DNA of 19,105 nucleotides. Origin: Porticoccaceae bacterium. Its GTDB lineage: Bacteria; Pseudomonadota; Gammaproteobacteria; Pseudomonadales; Porticoccaceae. The stretch lies in the NCBI GenBank assembly GCA_017858295.1, contig JAFMBU010000014.1:1-19105 (forward strand). Direction: 5' to 3'. Under the pieces are notes generated by a model. It was not told the origin of the DNA. It saw only the letters and a list, made by a program, of their open reading frames with translations, and searched no databases. This document shows positions 1 through 6,923 of this stretch, in pieces (position 1 is the stretch's first letter; each line of letters opens with the position of its first letter). The translations under genes and the position numbers were made by a program.

Positions 1-166
1 GCTGGAAATTAGTGAATTCATGGGACCGATCGCAAAGCTAGGGCCAGGGTCTATAGCACGACCCAGCACCCAATTTAATCTAAACCCAAGATCCCTCATC
101 ACCGCGCTCTGCCAGAATCACAGCAACTGGCATCAGAACGAACAAAAAGTTAGCAATCCTCCTAAC
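1..166. other. left-edge intergenic stretch, no convincing gene
   Basis: This stretch lies downstream of the DUF3422 gene. A plus-strand frame is open here, but its product is rich in Gln, Asn and His, has no recognisable motif, and runs on across the antisense of the DUF3422 C-terminus, so it is taken as a shadow. The only structure seen is a repeat-like segment at about 85-122, listed separately. Confidence 0.5.
85..122. repeat. possible dispersed palindromic repeat, copy 1
   Basis: On the plus strand this segment begins with AGATCCCTC, continues through a GC-rich centre (CACCGCG) and ends with GAATCACA. The segment near 14529-14556 has the same order of blocks (AGATCCCTC, CAC.GCG, GATAACA). 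Read on the minus strand, both resemble the TCATyCtGAgCG...GAGGGATCT type of short intergenic repeat that I recall from many bacterial genomes. The two copies are far from identical, so the relationship is inferred. Confidence 0.3.
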
Positions 167-1429
167 TCACTTCTCCAGCTTATTGCGAATCCTCTTCACC
201 AACATCAACGCACCAGTAAAAACAAACGGCGTCATAATCGCCAATGCCATAGTCTTAGACATTAACAAATATTGCTCAACCGGCAACGGCTCAAGCAACA
301 GCTTAATCAAATTCATGCTGTAGTACGTCATAGCCACCACAGACAGCCCCTCAACCGTCTGCTGCAAGCGCAACTGCAGTGCACTGCGCTTATCCATCGA
401 AGCCAACAAACGCTGATTCTGTAACTCTAACGACAACTGCAATCGAGAATTCAACAACTCCGTCGTCCGACTAATCCGTTTCGACAGATCCTCCTTGCGC
501 TTAACCACTGACATACAAGTGTGAAACGCCGGAATAAAACGCCGTACATGAAACTGCTTCAACGTGCGAAAGGTCGGCAACTTTTGCTCTCGCAACATAT
601 CCAAACGACTTTCAGTCAAACTAAAATAGGCCTGTGTGGCAGAAAACCGAAAGTTATGATCAGCCACCAACTTCTCCAACTGGGTCGCTTCTTCAATCAA
701 CTCAGTCATCAGGTTTTGCTCATCCTCCACCGTCTCCAGCAGATTAAGCTTGGCATTGGTACCCACCAACTGCCCCTCCAACTTGGTCACTGCCGGAATC
801 AATTCCCGCGCTATAGGCAGTGCCAACAGCGTCATTGCCCTATAGGCCGCAATCTCCAAAAGATTGCGAATCGCACGCCCCGCCTGCAGCGCATCAATAC
901 CCTCATCCACCACCAGAGTGCGAATAAAACCATCAGCATCATCCAGCACCGAGGTCCAGACCGTCGCCAAGCCATCATAAATTTTGCTGCCCACCAGCCG
1001 CTTGCCATCAAAATAATCTTGCAACTGTTGAGGATTGAGAGAGGTTGGACGCAGATCTATATGGTTCGCCGCAATCACCTCACCAGGCAGCGAGTCCAAC
1101 CAGTCCGCATCCATTAGCAAGAACAGATTACGGCACAACTCTGTCTCCGGTTGACCCTGACAAATCACCGTGTAGGTTGAAAATTCGTTGTGCCGCTCCC
1201 AGCGAAAATCAAATTCTTTAAAGCTTTGGTAATAGCAACTTTCACCAGCCTGTGGCGGCGCGACGTTGTGCTTGTGAGCTAATTCAGTAAGACGAATGAT
1301 TTCAGACTGGCGGTCGCCAGGATTGAGCAGCACCAGACTAGAGACCTGAGCTGGCAACTGCACCACGGGAAAGGTGCGGTTGTGAAGTTCTTTAATTAAT
1401 GTATTTTTTTGTGGGTGGAATTTCATCAC
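167..1429 (-). CDS. DUF3422 family membrane-anchored protein
   Basis: This is a 420-residue protein of the DUF3422 family, whose biochemical role is unknown. Near the N-terminus it has the family-typical LHNRTFP segment, and further on the block FRWERHNEFSTYT (about residues 75-87). The middle is largely helical and predicted to be coiled. The C-terminus has two hydrophobic stretches, at about 355-380 and 393-414, ending in a basic tail (KRIRNKLEK). A large soluble domain held to the inner membrane by a C-terminal hairpin is therefore likely. The start is ATG at 1429, followed by a second ATG; a GGGG stretch 8 nt upstream of the first may serve as ribosome binding site. The region upstream is very AT-rich. 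The gene appears to be monocistronic, with a hairpin (1520-1554) separating it from the upstream gene. Family assignment is confident and function is not. Confidence 0.88.
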   Translation of the reverse strand: MMKFHPQKNTLIKELHNRTFPVVQLPAQVSSLVLLNPGDRQSEIIRLTELAHKHNVAPPQAGESCYYQSFKEFDFRWERHNEFSTYTVICQGQPETELCRNLFLLMDADWLDSLPGEVIAANHIDLRPTSLNPQQLQDYFDGKRLVGSKIYDGLATVWTSVLDDADGFIRTLVVDEGIDALQAGRAIRNLLEIAAYRAMTLLALPIARELIPAVTKLEGQLVGTNAKLNLLETVEDEQNLMTELIEEATQLEKLVADHNFRFSATQAYFSLTESRLDMLREQKLPTFRTLKQFHVRRFIPAFHTCMSVVKRKEDLSKRISRTTELLNSRLQLSLELQNQRLLASMDKRSALQLRLQQTVEGLSVVAMTYYSMNLIKLLLEPLPVEQYLLMSKTMALAIMTPFVFTGALMLVKRIRNKLEK

Positions 1430-1519
1430 AACTGCCCCATTTATTATTTTTTTAAATACAGTCCTTGCTTTAATTATCCTTACAGAAAATATTTTTTAAA
1501 TTAAATACTCTTGACCTAA

Positions 1520-1554
1520 GTGCGGCTGCTACCAAATCCTGGCACCAGCCGCAC
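1520..1554 (-). terminator. strong hairpin downstream of the saccharopine-dehydrogenase-like gene
   Basis: GTGCGGCTG (1520-1528) pairs perfectly with CAGCCGCAC (1546-1554), and a further CCA/TGG pairing is possible inside the 17-nt loop. The hairpin lies 29 nt past the stop of the minus-strand oxidoreductase and upstream of the minus-strand DUF3422 gene. On the minus strand it is followed by an A/T-rich stretch without a clean run of T, so it is either an imperfect intrinsic terminator or an mRNA-end stabiliser. Confidence 0.5.
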
Positions 1555-1582
1555 CGCATTTTACCTAAACCTTAACTACCTA

Positions 1583-2761
1583 TCACTCGGATTCGACAGC
1601 AAAGGTCAGCCCTGCATTGGCTTGCAAGCGCTCGATCAAGGCTGAGCCCATGGCCGGTGCTGAGGTCCAAATGCCGCCAGAAGCCAGCTCAGGATTCATC
1701 ACCAAACATACCGCACTCTCGGCAATCATCTTCGAGGTCGAGCCGTAACCCGGATCCATATCCCCTTTAACACTGACCCGCACCGAACGGCCATCAGTGG
1801 CTTCACCGATCAACAGCACATCATAGTGGCCGTTAACGCGTTCATCGAGATCTGGACCTTCTCCAGGTTGACGGGGATCATTGGCCATAGACTTGTCTTC
1901 AGTAACCGCTTTGGCAATAGCCTCACCGCGATCACCAGGGCCGGTAACCAGCATTTCGTCATAGACAAAGTCAGTGCCATAGGCATGGCCCAGCAGCTTG
2001 TTTGAACGGTGAATATTCTTAGTATTAATGCTCGCCATAACAAAGGGAGCAACCCAGCTCTGCAACGCGTCATCAAACTCGGGCTTATCGCCACGAGGCT
2101 GATCGGCACCGACAAAACCTTCAGTCAAGGCAAAGGGATTACGCAACACGTTGATCAACTCGCGATCTTTACCTGCAGCGGCCATGGTAGCGCGGAAACT
2201 CGCCAGCGTACCGCCGGAAAAAGTCCCTTTCATGGAGCGCACGCGGCCTTTAACCCGCGGCACCATAGCACCCAACTGCTGCTCCGCAGTCTGCTGTAAA
2301 AACAACACACCCAGATCAAAGGGAACCGAATCAAAGCCACAGGAGAAGACGATTCGCGCGCCGCTGGCCTCTGCCGCTGCGGAGTGCGCCCCAATCATTT
2401 GATGCATCCAAGCTGGCTCGCCACAGAGATCCACATAGTCAGTGCCGTGCTTGGCACAGGCGGCAACCAACTCATTTCCGTACAGCTGGTAGGGGCCGAC
2501 AGTAGTCAAAATAACCTTGCTACTAAGCACCATTGCATTTAACGATGTTGCGTCAGCCGCATCGGCAACCACTAATGGCACCTCTTTGGAAATACCCATT
2601 TCATCGCGCACTGACTCAAGCTTAGCCTGACTGCGCCCTGCCATAGCCCACTTCAGATCGCCATTGACACCGTATTGATTATTCAAATATTCCGCGACCA
2701 GCCGGCCAGTAAAACCGGTAGCACCGTAGACCACTACATCTAATTCTCTGTTACTCTGCAT
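1583..2761 (-). CDS. saccharopine dehydrogenase-like NAD(P)-binding oxidoreductase (trans-acting enoyl reductase type)
   Basis: The protein has 392 residues when started at ATG 2761; an in-frame ATG 45 nt upstream is unlikely. The chosen start has a purine-rich GAGAGA ribosome binding site and puts a Rossmann strand directly at the N-terminus (LDVVVYGATGFTGR, with GATGFTG at residues 13-19). A second family-typical block is FSCGFDSVPFDLG, about 140 residues in. This architecture belongs to the saccharopine dehydrogenase / trans-acting enoyl reductase group, whose members reduce double bonds in lipid or polyketide intermediates in actinobacteria. In proteobacteria most are uncharacterised, so a lysine-pathway role should not be assumed. 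The gene is divergent from a beta-oxidation enzyme across 186 bp, which is compatible with a role in acyl-lipid metabolism, but this is inference. Confidence 0.82.
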   Translation of the reverse strand: MQSNRELDVVVYGATGFTGRLVAEYLNNQYGVNGDLKWAMAGRSQAKLESVRDEMGISKEVPLVVADAADATSLNAMVLSSKVILTTVGPYQLYGNELVAACAKHGTDYVDLCGEPAWMHQMIGAHSAAAEASGARIVFSCGFDSVPFDLGVLFLQQTAEQQLGAMVPRVKGRVRSMKGTFSGGTLASFRATMAAAGKDRELINVLRNPFALTEGFVGADQPRGDKPEFDDALQSWVAPFVMASINTKNIHRSNKLLGHAYGTDFVYDEMLVTGPGDRGEAIAKAVTEDKSMANDPRQPGEGPDLDERVNGHYDVLLIGEATDGRSVRVSVKGDMDPGYGSTSKMIAESAVCLVMNPELASGGIWTSAPAMGSALIERLQANAGLTFAVESE

Positions 2762-2947
2762 GGGGTGTCTCTCTTGTTTGAGTGATATATAAAAATGGAT
2801 AGTCAAAAGTATATCAGCCTATCGTACAGAATGGGCTTTGATAAAGTGACCGGCCAACCACTGGCGCCTCTGGGCCGAAAAAACAAAATTTTAAATATCA
2901 GCAGTTGAAAAATAACCATAAAATATCAATTTAATTTGGGGAAAATT
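2762..2947. promoter_or_regulatory. divergent intergenic promoter region
   Basis: This 186-bp region separates two divergent genes and must contain a start of transcription in each direction. It is AT-rich at both ends, with GC-rich, partly self-complementary sequence in the middle (about 2848-2877). No pair of -35 and -10 elements with good spacing stood out, so no individual promoter is called. Confidence 0.45.
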
Positions 2948-5062
2948 ATGTCAGCTACAAACTCTTCCGTTACCAGCTACGAAATCCGTGGTGATATCGG
3001 AATTATCTGGATCAATAATCCACCGGTGAATGCCTTATCACAGGCACTGCGCGACGCTATCTATGCTGCAGTTAACAACGCTCAAGACGACGCCACCAAA
3101 GCCTTGGTGCTGATCTGTCAGGGGCGCACCTTTATTGCTGGCGCCGATATCTCCGAATTCGACAAGGCCCCCACAGAGCCCTCCTTTAATCAGGTTCTTG
3201 AAACCATAGAGCAGTCATCCAAGCCCATGATCGCCGCTATTCACGGCACGGCACTGGGTGGCGGATTAGAAACCGCCCTCGCCTGTCACTACCGCTGTGC
3301 AGTCAACACAGCAATGGTCGGTCTCCCAGAAGTTAAACTTGGCCTACTGCCTGGCGCCGGCGGAACCCAGCGTGTACCGCGCCTCACCGGCGTCGAAGCG
3401 GCAATCAAGCTGATTACTAGCGGCAATCCAATCAAAGCCAAAGCCGCTGTTGGCTTAAATCTAATCGACCATATTATTGACGGCGAAGACCTGCTCGAAG
3501 GCGCGCTGGCCTATGCCCAGCAGCTGCTCGCCGATAATGCACCGCTGCGCAAAGTGCGGGACATCAATATAGATCCAAGCTCTTTTGATCCAGCTATCTT
3601 TGATAGCTCACGCAAGCAACTCAACCGCCGTGCCCGCGGACAGCTCGCACCTCAACGAATTGTCGACTGCATCGAAGCCGCAGCTACACTGCCCTTCGAC
3701 GAAGGCTTGGCCACTGAGGGCCGCCTGTTTATGGAACTCAAAGACGGCAGCCAGTCAGCCGCCATGCGGCATATGTTTTTCGCCCAGCGTGAAGCCAACA
3801 AGATTAAAGGCATAGGCAAAGAGACCGCCAAGCGGCCGATAAAGTCTGTGGCAATTATTGGTGGCGGCACCATGGGTGGCGGTATTGCCATGAACTTTGC
3901 CAATGTTGGCATTCCTGTGACCATGCTGGAAATCAACGATCAAGCGCTGCAGCGCGGCCTCGGCATTATCGACAAAAACTATTCCATGACGGTGAAAAAA
4001 GGCCGCCTCAGCGAAGAGCAAAAACAGGGTTGTATGAGTCTGATTAGCGGCACCACTGACTACCAAGATCTGGCCAATGCCGACTTGGTAATCGAGGCAG
4101 TGTTTGAAAATCTGCAGATCAAACAGCAGGTATTCGCCAAGTTAGATAAAGTCTGCAAGCCCGGCGCCATTTTGGCCAGCAACACCTCTTATCAGGATGT
4201 TAATGCCATTGCCGCGGCCACTCAGCGCCCCGAAGATGTGATTGGTCTGCACTTTTTTAGCCCAGCCAATATTATGAAACTGCTGGAAATTGTCCGCGCT
4301 GACAAAACCTCTGACGAAGTCATTGCCACGTCTATGGCAGTGGCTAAGGCAATCGGCAAAGTACCGGTTCTCTCAGGGGTCTGCTTTGGCTTTATTGGCA
4401 ACCGTATGTTCAGTGAATATGGCCGCGAAACACAGCTCTGTCTAATTGAAGGCGCCAGCGCCGAACAGATTGACCGCGTGATGGAAGAGTACGGCATGGC
4501 CATGGGGCCATTGGCTGTGAGTGATCTTGCCGGTATCGACATTGGCTATAAGGTTCGCGAGGGCTTAAGCGATGAAGAAAAAGGCGATCCACGGAGTTTC
4601 TGTGTTGCCGACGCCCTAGTGGAGCAGGGTCGCTTGGGTCAGAAGAGCGGTGCCGGTTTTTATCAATATGATCCCCAAACCCGAGCTCGCATTAGCGACC
4701 CTGAGGTCAGCGCACTGATCGAAGCCAAGGCCGCCGAATACGGCGTTCAGCGCAGAGACTTTAGCGATGAAGAGATCCGTGATCGCCTGCTATTGCCACT
4801 GATTAACGAAGGGGCAAAAATCCTTGAAGAAGGCATAGCTCAGCGCTCCGGCGATATAGATGTGGTCTATGTGTTTGGCTACGGCTTCCCGGTCTATCAC
4901 GGCGGCCCCATGCAGTACGCCGATCATCTTGGTCTTGATGCTGTGTATAAAAAGCTCAGCGCCCTGCATCAAAAGAGCGCTGCAGACTATTGGAAACCCG
5001 CTGAGTTAATCAAGACCCTGGCGGAAACTGGCAGCAGCTTTGCCAAGTGGTCTCAAGAGTAA
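2948..5062 (+). CDS. fadJ: multifunctional fatty acid oxidation enzyme: enoyl-CoA hydratase / 3-hydroxyacyl-CoA dehydrogenase
   Basis: The protein has 704 residues from ATG 2948, which follows a GGGGAA ribosome binding site; a TTG 12 nt upstream is less likely because it lies within that site. The N-terminal crotonase domain (about 10-190) has both catalytic glutamates, E108 in GGGLE and E128 in GLPE, and the oxyanion-hole block around LGLLPGAGGTQR. The NAD-binding domain starts near 298 with GGGTMGGG (305-312). The dehydrogenase pair is H435 (GLHFFSP) and E447, with the expected 12-residue spacing, and SNTS at 411-414. Two C-terminal dehydrogenase modules follow, including GQKSGAGFY and FGYGFPVYHGGP. 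The length matches FadJ and the peroxisomal bifunctional enzyme. It carries out steps 2 and 3 of beta-oxidation. No thiolase gene is adjacent, so whether it is FadJ, FadB or a pathway-specific paralogue is not settled. Confidence 0.93.
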   Translation: MSATNSSVTSYEIRGDIGIIWINNPPVNALSQALRDAIYAAVNNAQDDATKALVLICQGRTFIAGADISEFDKAPTEPSFNQVLETIEQSSKPMIAAIHGTALGGGLETALACHYRCAVNTAMVGLPEVKLGLLPGAGGTQRVPRLTGVEAAIKLITSGNPIKAKAAVGLNLIDHIIDGEDLLEGALAYAQQLLADNAPLRKVRDINIDPSSFDPAIFDSSRKQLNRRARGQLAPQRIVDCIEAAATLPFDEGLATEGRLFMELKDGSQSAAMRHMFFAQREANKIKGIGKETAKRPIKSVAIIGGGTMGGGIAMNFANVGIPVTMLEINDQALQRGLGIIDKNYSMTVKKGRLSEEQKQGCMSLISGTTDYQDLANADLVIEAVFENLQIKQQVFAKLDKVCKPGAILASNTSYQDVNAIAAATQRPEDVIGLHFFSPANIMKLLEIVRADKTSDEVIATSMAVAKAIGKVPVLSGVCFGFIGNRMFSEYGRETQLCLIEGASAEQIDRVMEEYGMAMGPLAVSDLAGIDIGYKVREGLSDEEKGDPRSFCVADALVEQGRLGQKSGAGFYQYDPQTRARISDPEVSALIEAKAAEYGVQRRDFSDEEIRDRLLLPLINEGAKILEEGIAQRSGDIDVVYVFGYGFPVYHGGPMQYADHLGLDAVYKKLSALHQKSAADYWKPAELIKTLAETGSSFAKWSQE

Positions 5063-5091
5063 ATCAACTCTATTCCATGACAAGAAATCAC

Positions 5092-5113
5092 GCCCGACAA
5101 GGATTAGTCGGGC
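5092..5113 (+). terminator. hairpin after the fadJ-like gene
   Basis: GCCCGAC (5092-5098) pairs perfectly with GTCGGGC (5107-5113) across an 8-nt loop, 29 nt past the stop codon. There is no T run after it, so termination would be imperfect or Rho-assisted. Confidence 0.45.
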
Positions 5114-5209
5114 AATACATCACTGCGTCCTATCAACAGTCTGAATATCTTAATCATTGCACCTCTTTTCACTACTCCTCATTCGCTATTCCTAATTCAC
5201 TAGCCCTAA

Positions 5210-5239
5210 TTCACCATCATCCCTAATCACTGGTACAAT
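5210..5239 (+). promoter_or_regulatory. candidate promoter of the ABC transporter operon
   Basis: A TTCACC box (5210-5215) and a TACAAT box (5234-5239) are separated by 18 bp. The -10 box is preceded by TG at 5231-5232, giving an extended -10 pattern. The transcript would start near 5246 and carry a leader of about 65 nt. This is pattern matching only. Confidence 0.38.
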
Positions 5240-5270
5240 CGCTGCCGCGACAATGTCCCGCAAAATTATA

Positions 5271-5285
5271 TCGGCCATAGGCCGA
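5271..5285 (+). promoter_or_regulatory. short inverted repeat in the leader of the ABC operon
   Basis: TCGGCC and GGCCGA form a perfect 6-bp inverted repeat around a 3-nt centre (ATA), 25 nt before the start codon and just upstream of the AAGGA ribosome binding site. It could be an operator half-site pair or a small leader hairpin affecting translation. Confidence 0.35.
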
Positions 5286-5310
5286 ACACTCTTATTAAAA
5301 GGATTTCTCT

Positions 5311-6225
5311 ATGCGGATTCAGCTACTGCGCAATTTTATCGCGCTTACTCTGCTGTTTATCACCTCTATTTCTAGCGCCACGCCCTCTGCTTCTAGCGCC
5401 GTGGCCGACCCTGTTAGCGCCAAGCCATTTGTCTTTAGCGCCATCCCCGATCAGGACGAAGCAAATCTCCAAGAGCGCTTCGATAAGGTTGCCGTCTATT
5501 TACAGGATCAGTTGGGCATAGAAGTACGTTACATTCCGGTTAAGAGTTATGCCGCAGCAGTCACTGCCTTTCGCAACAATCAGGTTCAGCTGGCCTGGTT
5601 TGGCGGCCTCTCCGGTGTTCAGGCACGACGCCTGGTACCAGGCAGCCAAGCTATTGCCCAGGGTACTGAAGACCCGTTTTTCACCAGCTATATTATTGCC
5701 CACAGCAGTGCAGGCCTGGAGCCCAGCGACAATTTTCCCGCTGGCATAGCAGGCAAGACCTTCACCTTCGGCTCCAAGGGCTCAACCTCTGGGCGATTAA
5801 TGCCCGAGTATTTTATTAGCGAAAATTTGCGCGACACCCCAGACAAGCTGTTCAGCAAGGTCGGCTACAGCGGGGACCACAGTCGCACCATCGCCCTAGT
5901 GCAATCAGGTGCCTACCAGGTTGGCGCAGTAAATTATAAAGTCTGGGACAAGGCATTGGCCGCCGGCAAAATAGACAGCGATAAAGTCAAAGTGATTTGG
6001 CGAACCCCTAGCTATCCCGACTATCAGTGGACTGTGCGCGGTGACGTGAATGATAGCTGGGGCCCAGATTTTCAGGCGCGTCTCACTGCAGCCTTACTGG
6101 CTATGGATGATCCGGATCTGCTGGCCAGCTTTCCCCGCAGTGGCTTTATTGCCGCCGACAATGACCTCTACCAACCGATTCTCGATACCGCCATTAGCGT
6201 CGGTATTATTGATCCAGGCAAATAG
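5311..6225 (+). CDS. periplasmic binding protein of a PhnD-like ABC transporter (putative selenate clade)
   Basis: The protein has 304 residues, with ATG preceded by AAGGAT. A signal peptide (basic MRIQLLRNF, then a hydrophobic core) probably ends near residue 23. The mature protein has the PhnD-type type 2 binding fold: FSAIPDQDE at the start, VPVKSYAAAVTAFR (the first stretch written IPVKSY here), LAWFGGLSGVQA, and a serine/threonine-rich anion-binding stretch around FTFGSKGSTSGRLMPEYF. These blocks match what I recall of the clade labelled putative selenate ABC transporter binding protein (TIGR04553) better than E. coli PhnD. That label rests on association with selenium genes, and none is visible here, so phosphonate or phosphite remain possible ligands. 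It is the first gene of a three-gene transporter operon. Residues 21-48 form four imperfect 7-residue repeats encoded by a 21-bp periodicity. Confidence 0.85.
   Translation: MRIQLLRNFIALTLLFITSISSATPSASSAVADPVSAKPFVFSAIPDQDEANLQERFDKVAVYLQDQLGIEVRYIPVKSYAAAVTAFRNNQVQLAWFGGLSGVQARRLVPGSQAIAQGTEDPFFTSYIIAHSSAGLEPSDNFPAGIAGKTFTFGSKGSTSGRLMPEYFISENLRDTPDKLFSKVGYSGDHSRTIALVQSGAYQVGAVNYKVWDKALAAGKIDSDKVKVIWRTPSYPDYQWTVRGDVNDSWGPDFQARLTAALLAMDDPDLLASFPRSGFIAADNDLYQPILDTAISVGIIDPGK
5371..5445 (+). repeat. four imperfect 21-bp tandem units inside the binding-protein gene
   Basis: The heptamer TAGCGCC occurs at exactly 21-bp intervals (AGCGCC at 5374, 5395, 5416 and 5437). The units encode SSATPSA, SSAVADP, VSAKPFV and the start of FSAIPD. 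They cover the signal-peptide cleavage area and the linker to the binding domain. Confidence 0.6.
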
Positions 6226-6234
6226 GCAACACTG

Positions 6235-6918
6235 TTGACTAACAGCAGCAAACAGTCGGCACCGCTGTTCCAGCTTAGGGACCAACGCCTGCAGTATCAG
6301 GGGCGTACGGTACTGGACAATCTCTGTCTAAGCATTGCCAGCGGCGAGCGCGTAGCCTTAATTGGTGAGAGCGGCTCCGGCAAATCAACACTGCTCAAGG
6401 CGCTGCGTGAACAGCGTCCCGATCAGGTTGCCTGGTGCCCCCAGCAACCGGGTCTGGTGCCTATACTCAGCGCCTTTCACAATATGTATATGGGCGCACT
6501 GGACCGCTATTCACTGGCCTATAACCTGGTCAATCTGGTCAAACCGCTGCCCGGCGCACGAGCCCTTGTTGAGCCCATCGCCAAGCAGCTGGGCCTTGAA
6601 CAGCAGCTATTTAGCTCCACCGACAAACTCTCTGGCGGTCAGCAACAGCGCACCAGTATCGGCCGTGCACTGATTCAACAGCGAGCTATTTTTCTCGGCG
6701 ACGAACCTGTGGCCAATGTCGATGAGTACCAGGGTGATGCCCTACTGCAACTGATCTGCCAGCAGCATCAAACTGTGGTACTGGCACTCCACGACATAAC
6801 CCAAGCCCTATCCATTTGCACGCGCATTATTGGTTTGCAAGACGGTGCCATTGTCCTCGACGCCCCCAGCGACCAATTGCAGGCCAGTGATCTCGCCGGT
6901 CTCTACAGTGCCAGTTAG
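6235..6918 (+). CDS. ATP-binding protein of the PhnC-like ABC transporter
   Basis: The protein has 227 residues and is the cytoplasmic ATPase for the adjacent permease. All nucleotide-binding motifs are present: Walker A GESGSGKST (44-52), Q-loop Q70, signature LSGGQQQR (132-139), Walker B AIFLGDEP with D156 and E157, and the switch histidine H186 (LALHD). The start is TTG 6235. No ATG is available before the Walker A motif, and an AGG overlapping the previous stop lies 8 nt upstream. It begins 9 nt after the binding-protein stop and ends 5 nt before the permease start, so co-translation is likely. At 227 residues it is at the short end for PhnC-type ATPases. Substrate follows from the binding protein and is uncertain. 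Confidence 0.9.
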   Translation: MTNSSKQSAPLFQLRDQRLQYQGRTVLDNLCLSIASGERVALIGESGSGKSTLLKALREQRPDQVAWCPQQPGLVPILSAFHNMYMGALDRYSLAYNLVNLVKPLPGARALVEPIAKQLGLEQQLFSSTDKLSGGQQQRTSIGRALIQQRAIFLGDEPVANVDEYQGDALLQLICQQHQTVVLALHDITQALSICTRIIGLQDGAIVLDAPSDQLQASDLAGLYSAS

Positions 6919-6923
6919 CAACC

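Noticed and set aside
20..265. Open plus-strand frame at the left edge
   Set aside because: It runs antisense into the DUF3422 gene, has a composition rich in Gln, Asn and His, and shows no domain or ribosome binding site.
521..1117. Long plus-strand frame of 198 codons within the DUF3422 gene
   Set aside because: It is antisense to a recognised family protein and its product is basic low-complexity sequence without motifs.
1583..2761. Naming the oxidoreductase as saccharopine dehydrogenase of lysine metabolism
   Set aside because: Only the family fold is shared; no lysine-pathway gene is nearby, and related proteins act on lipids.
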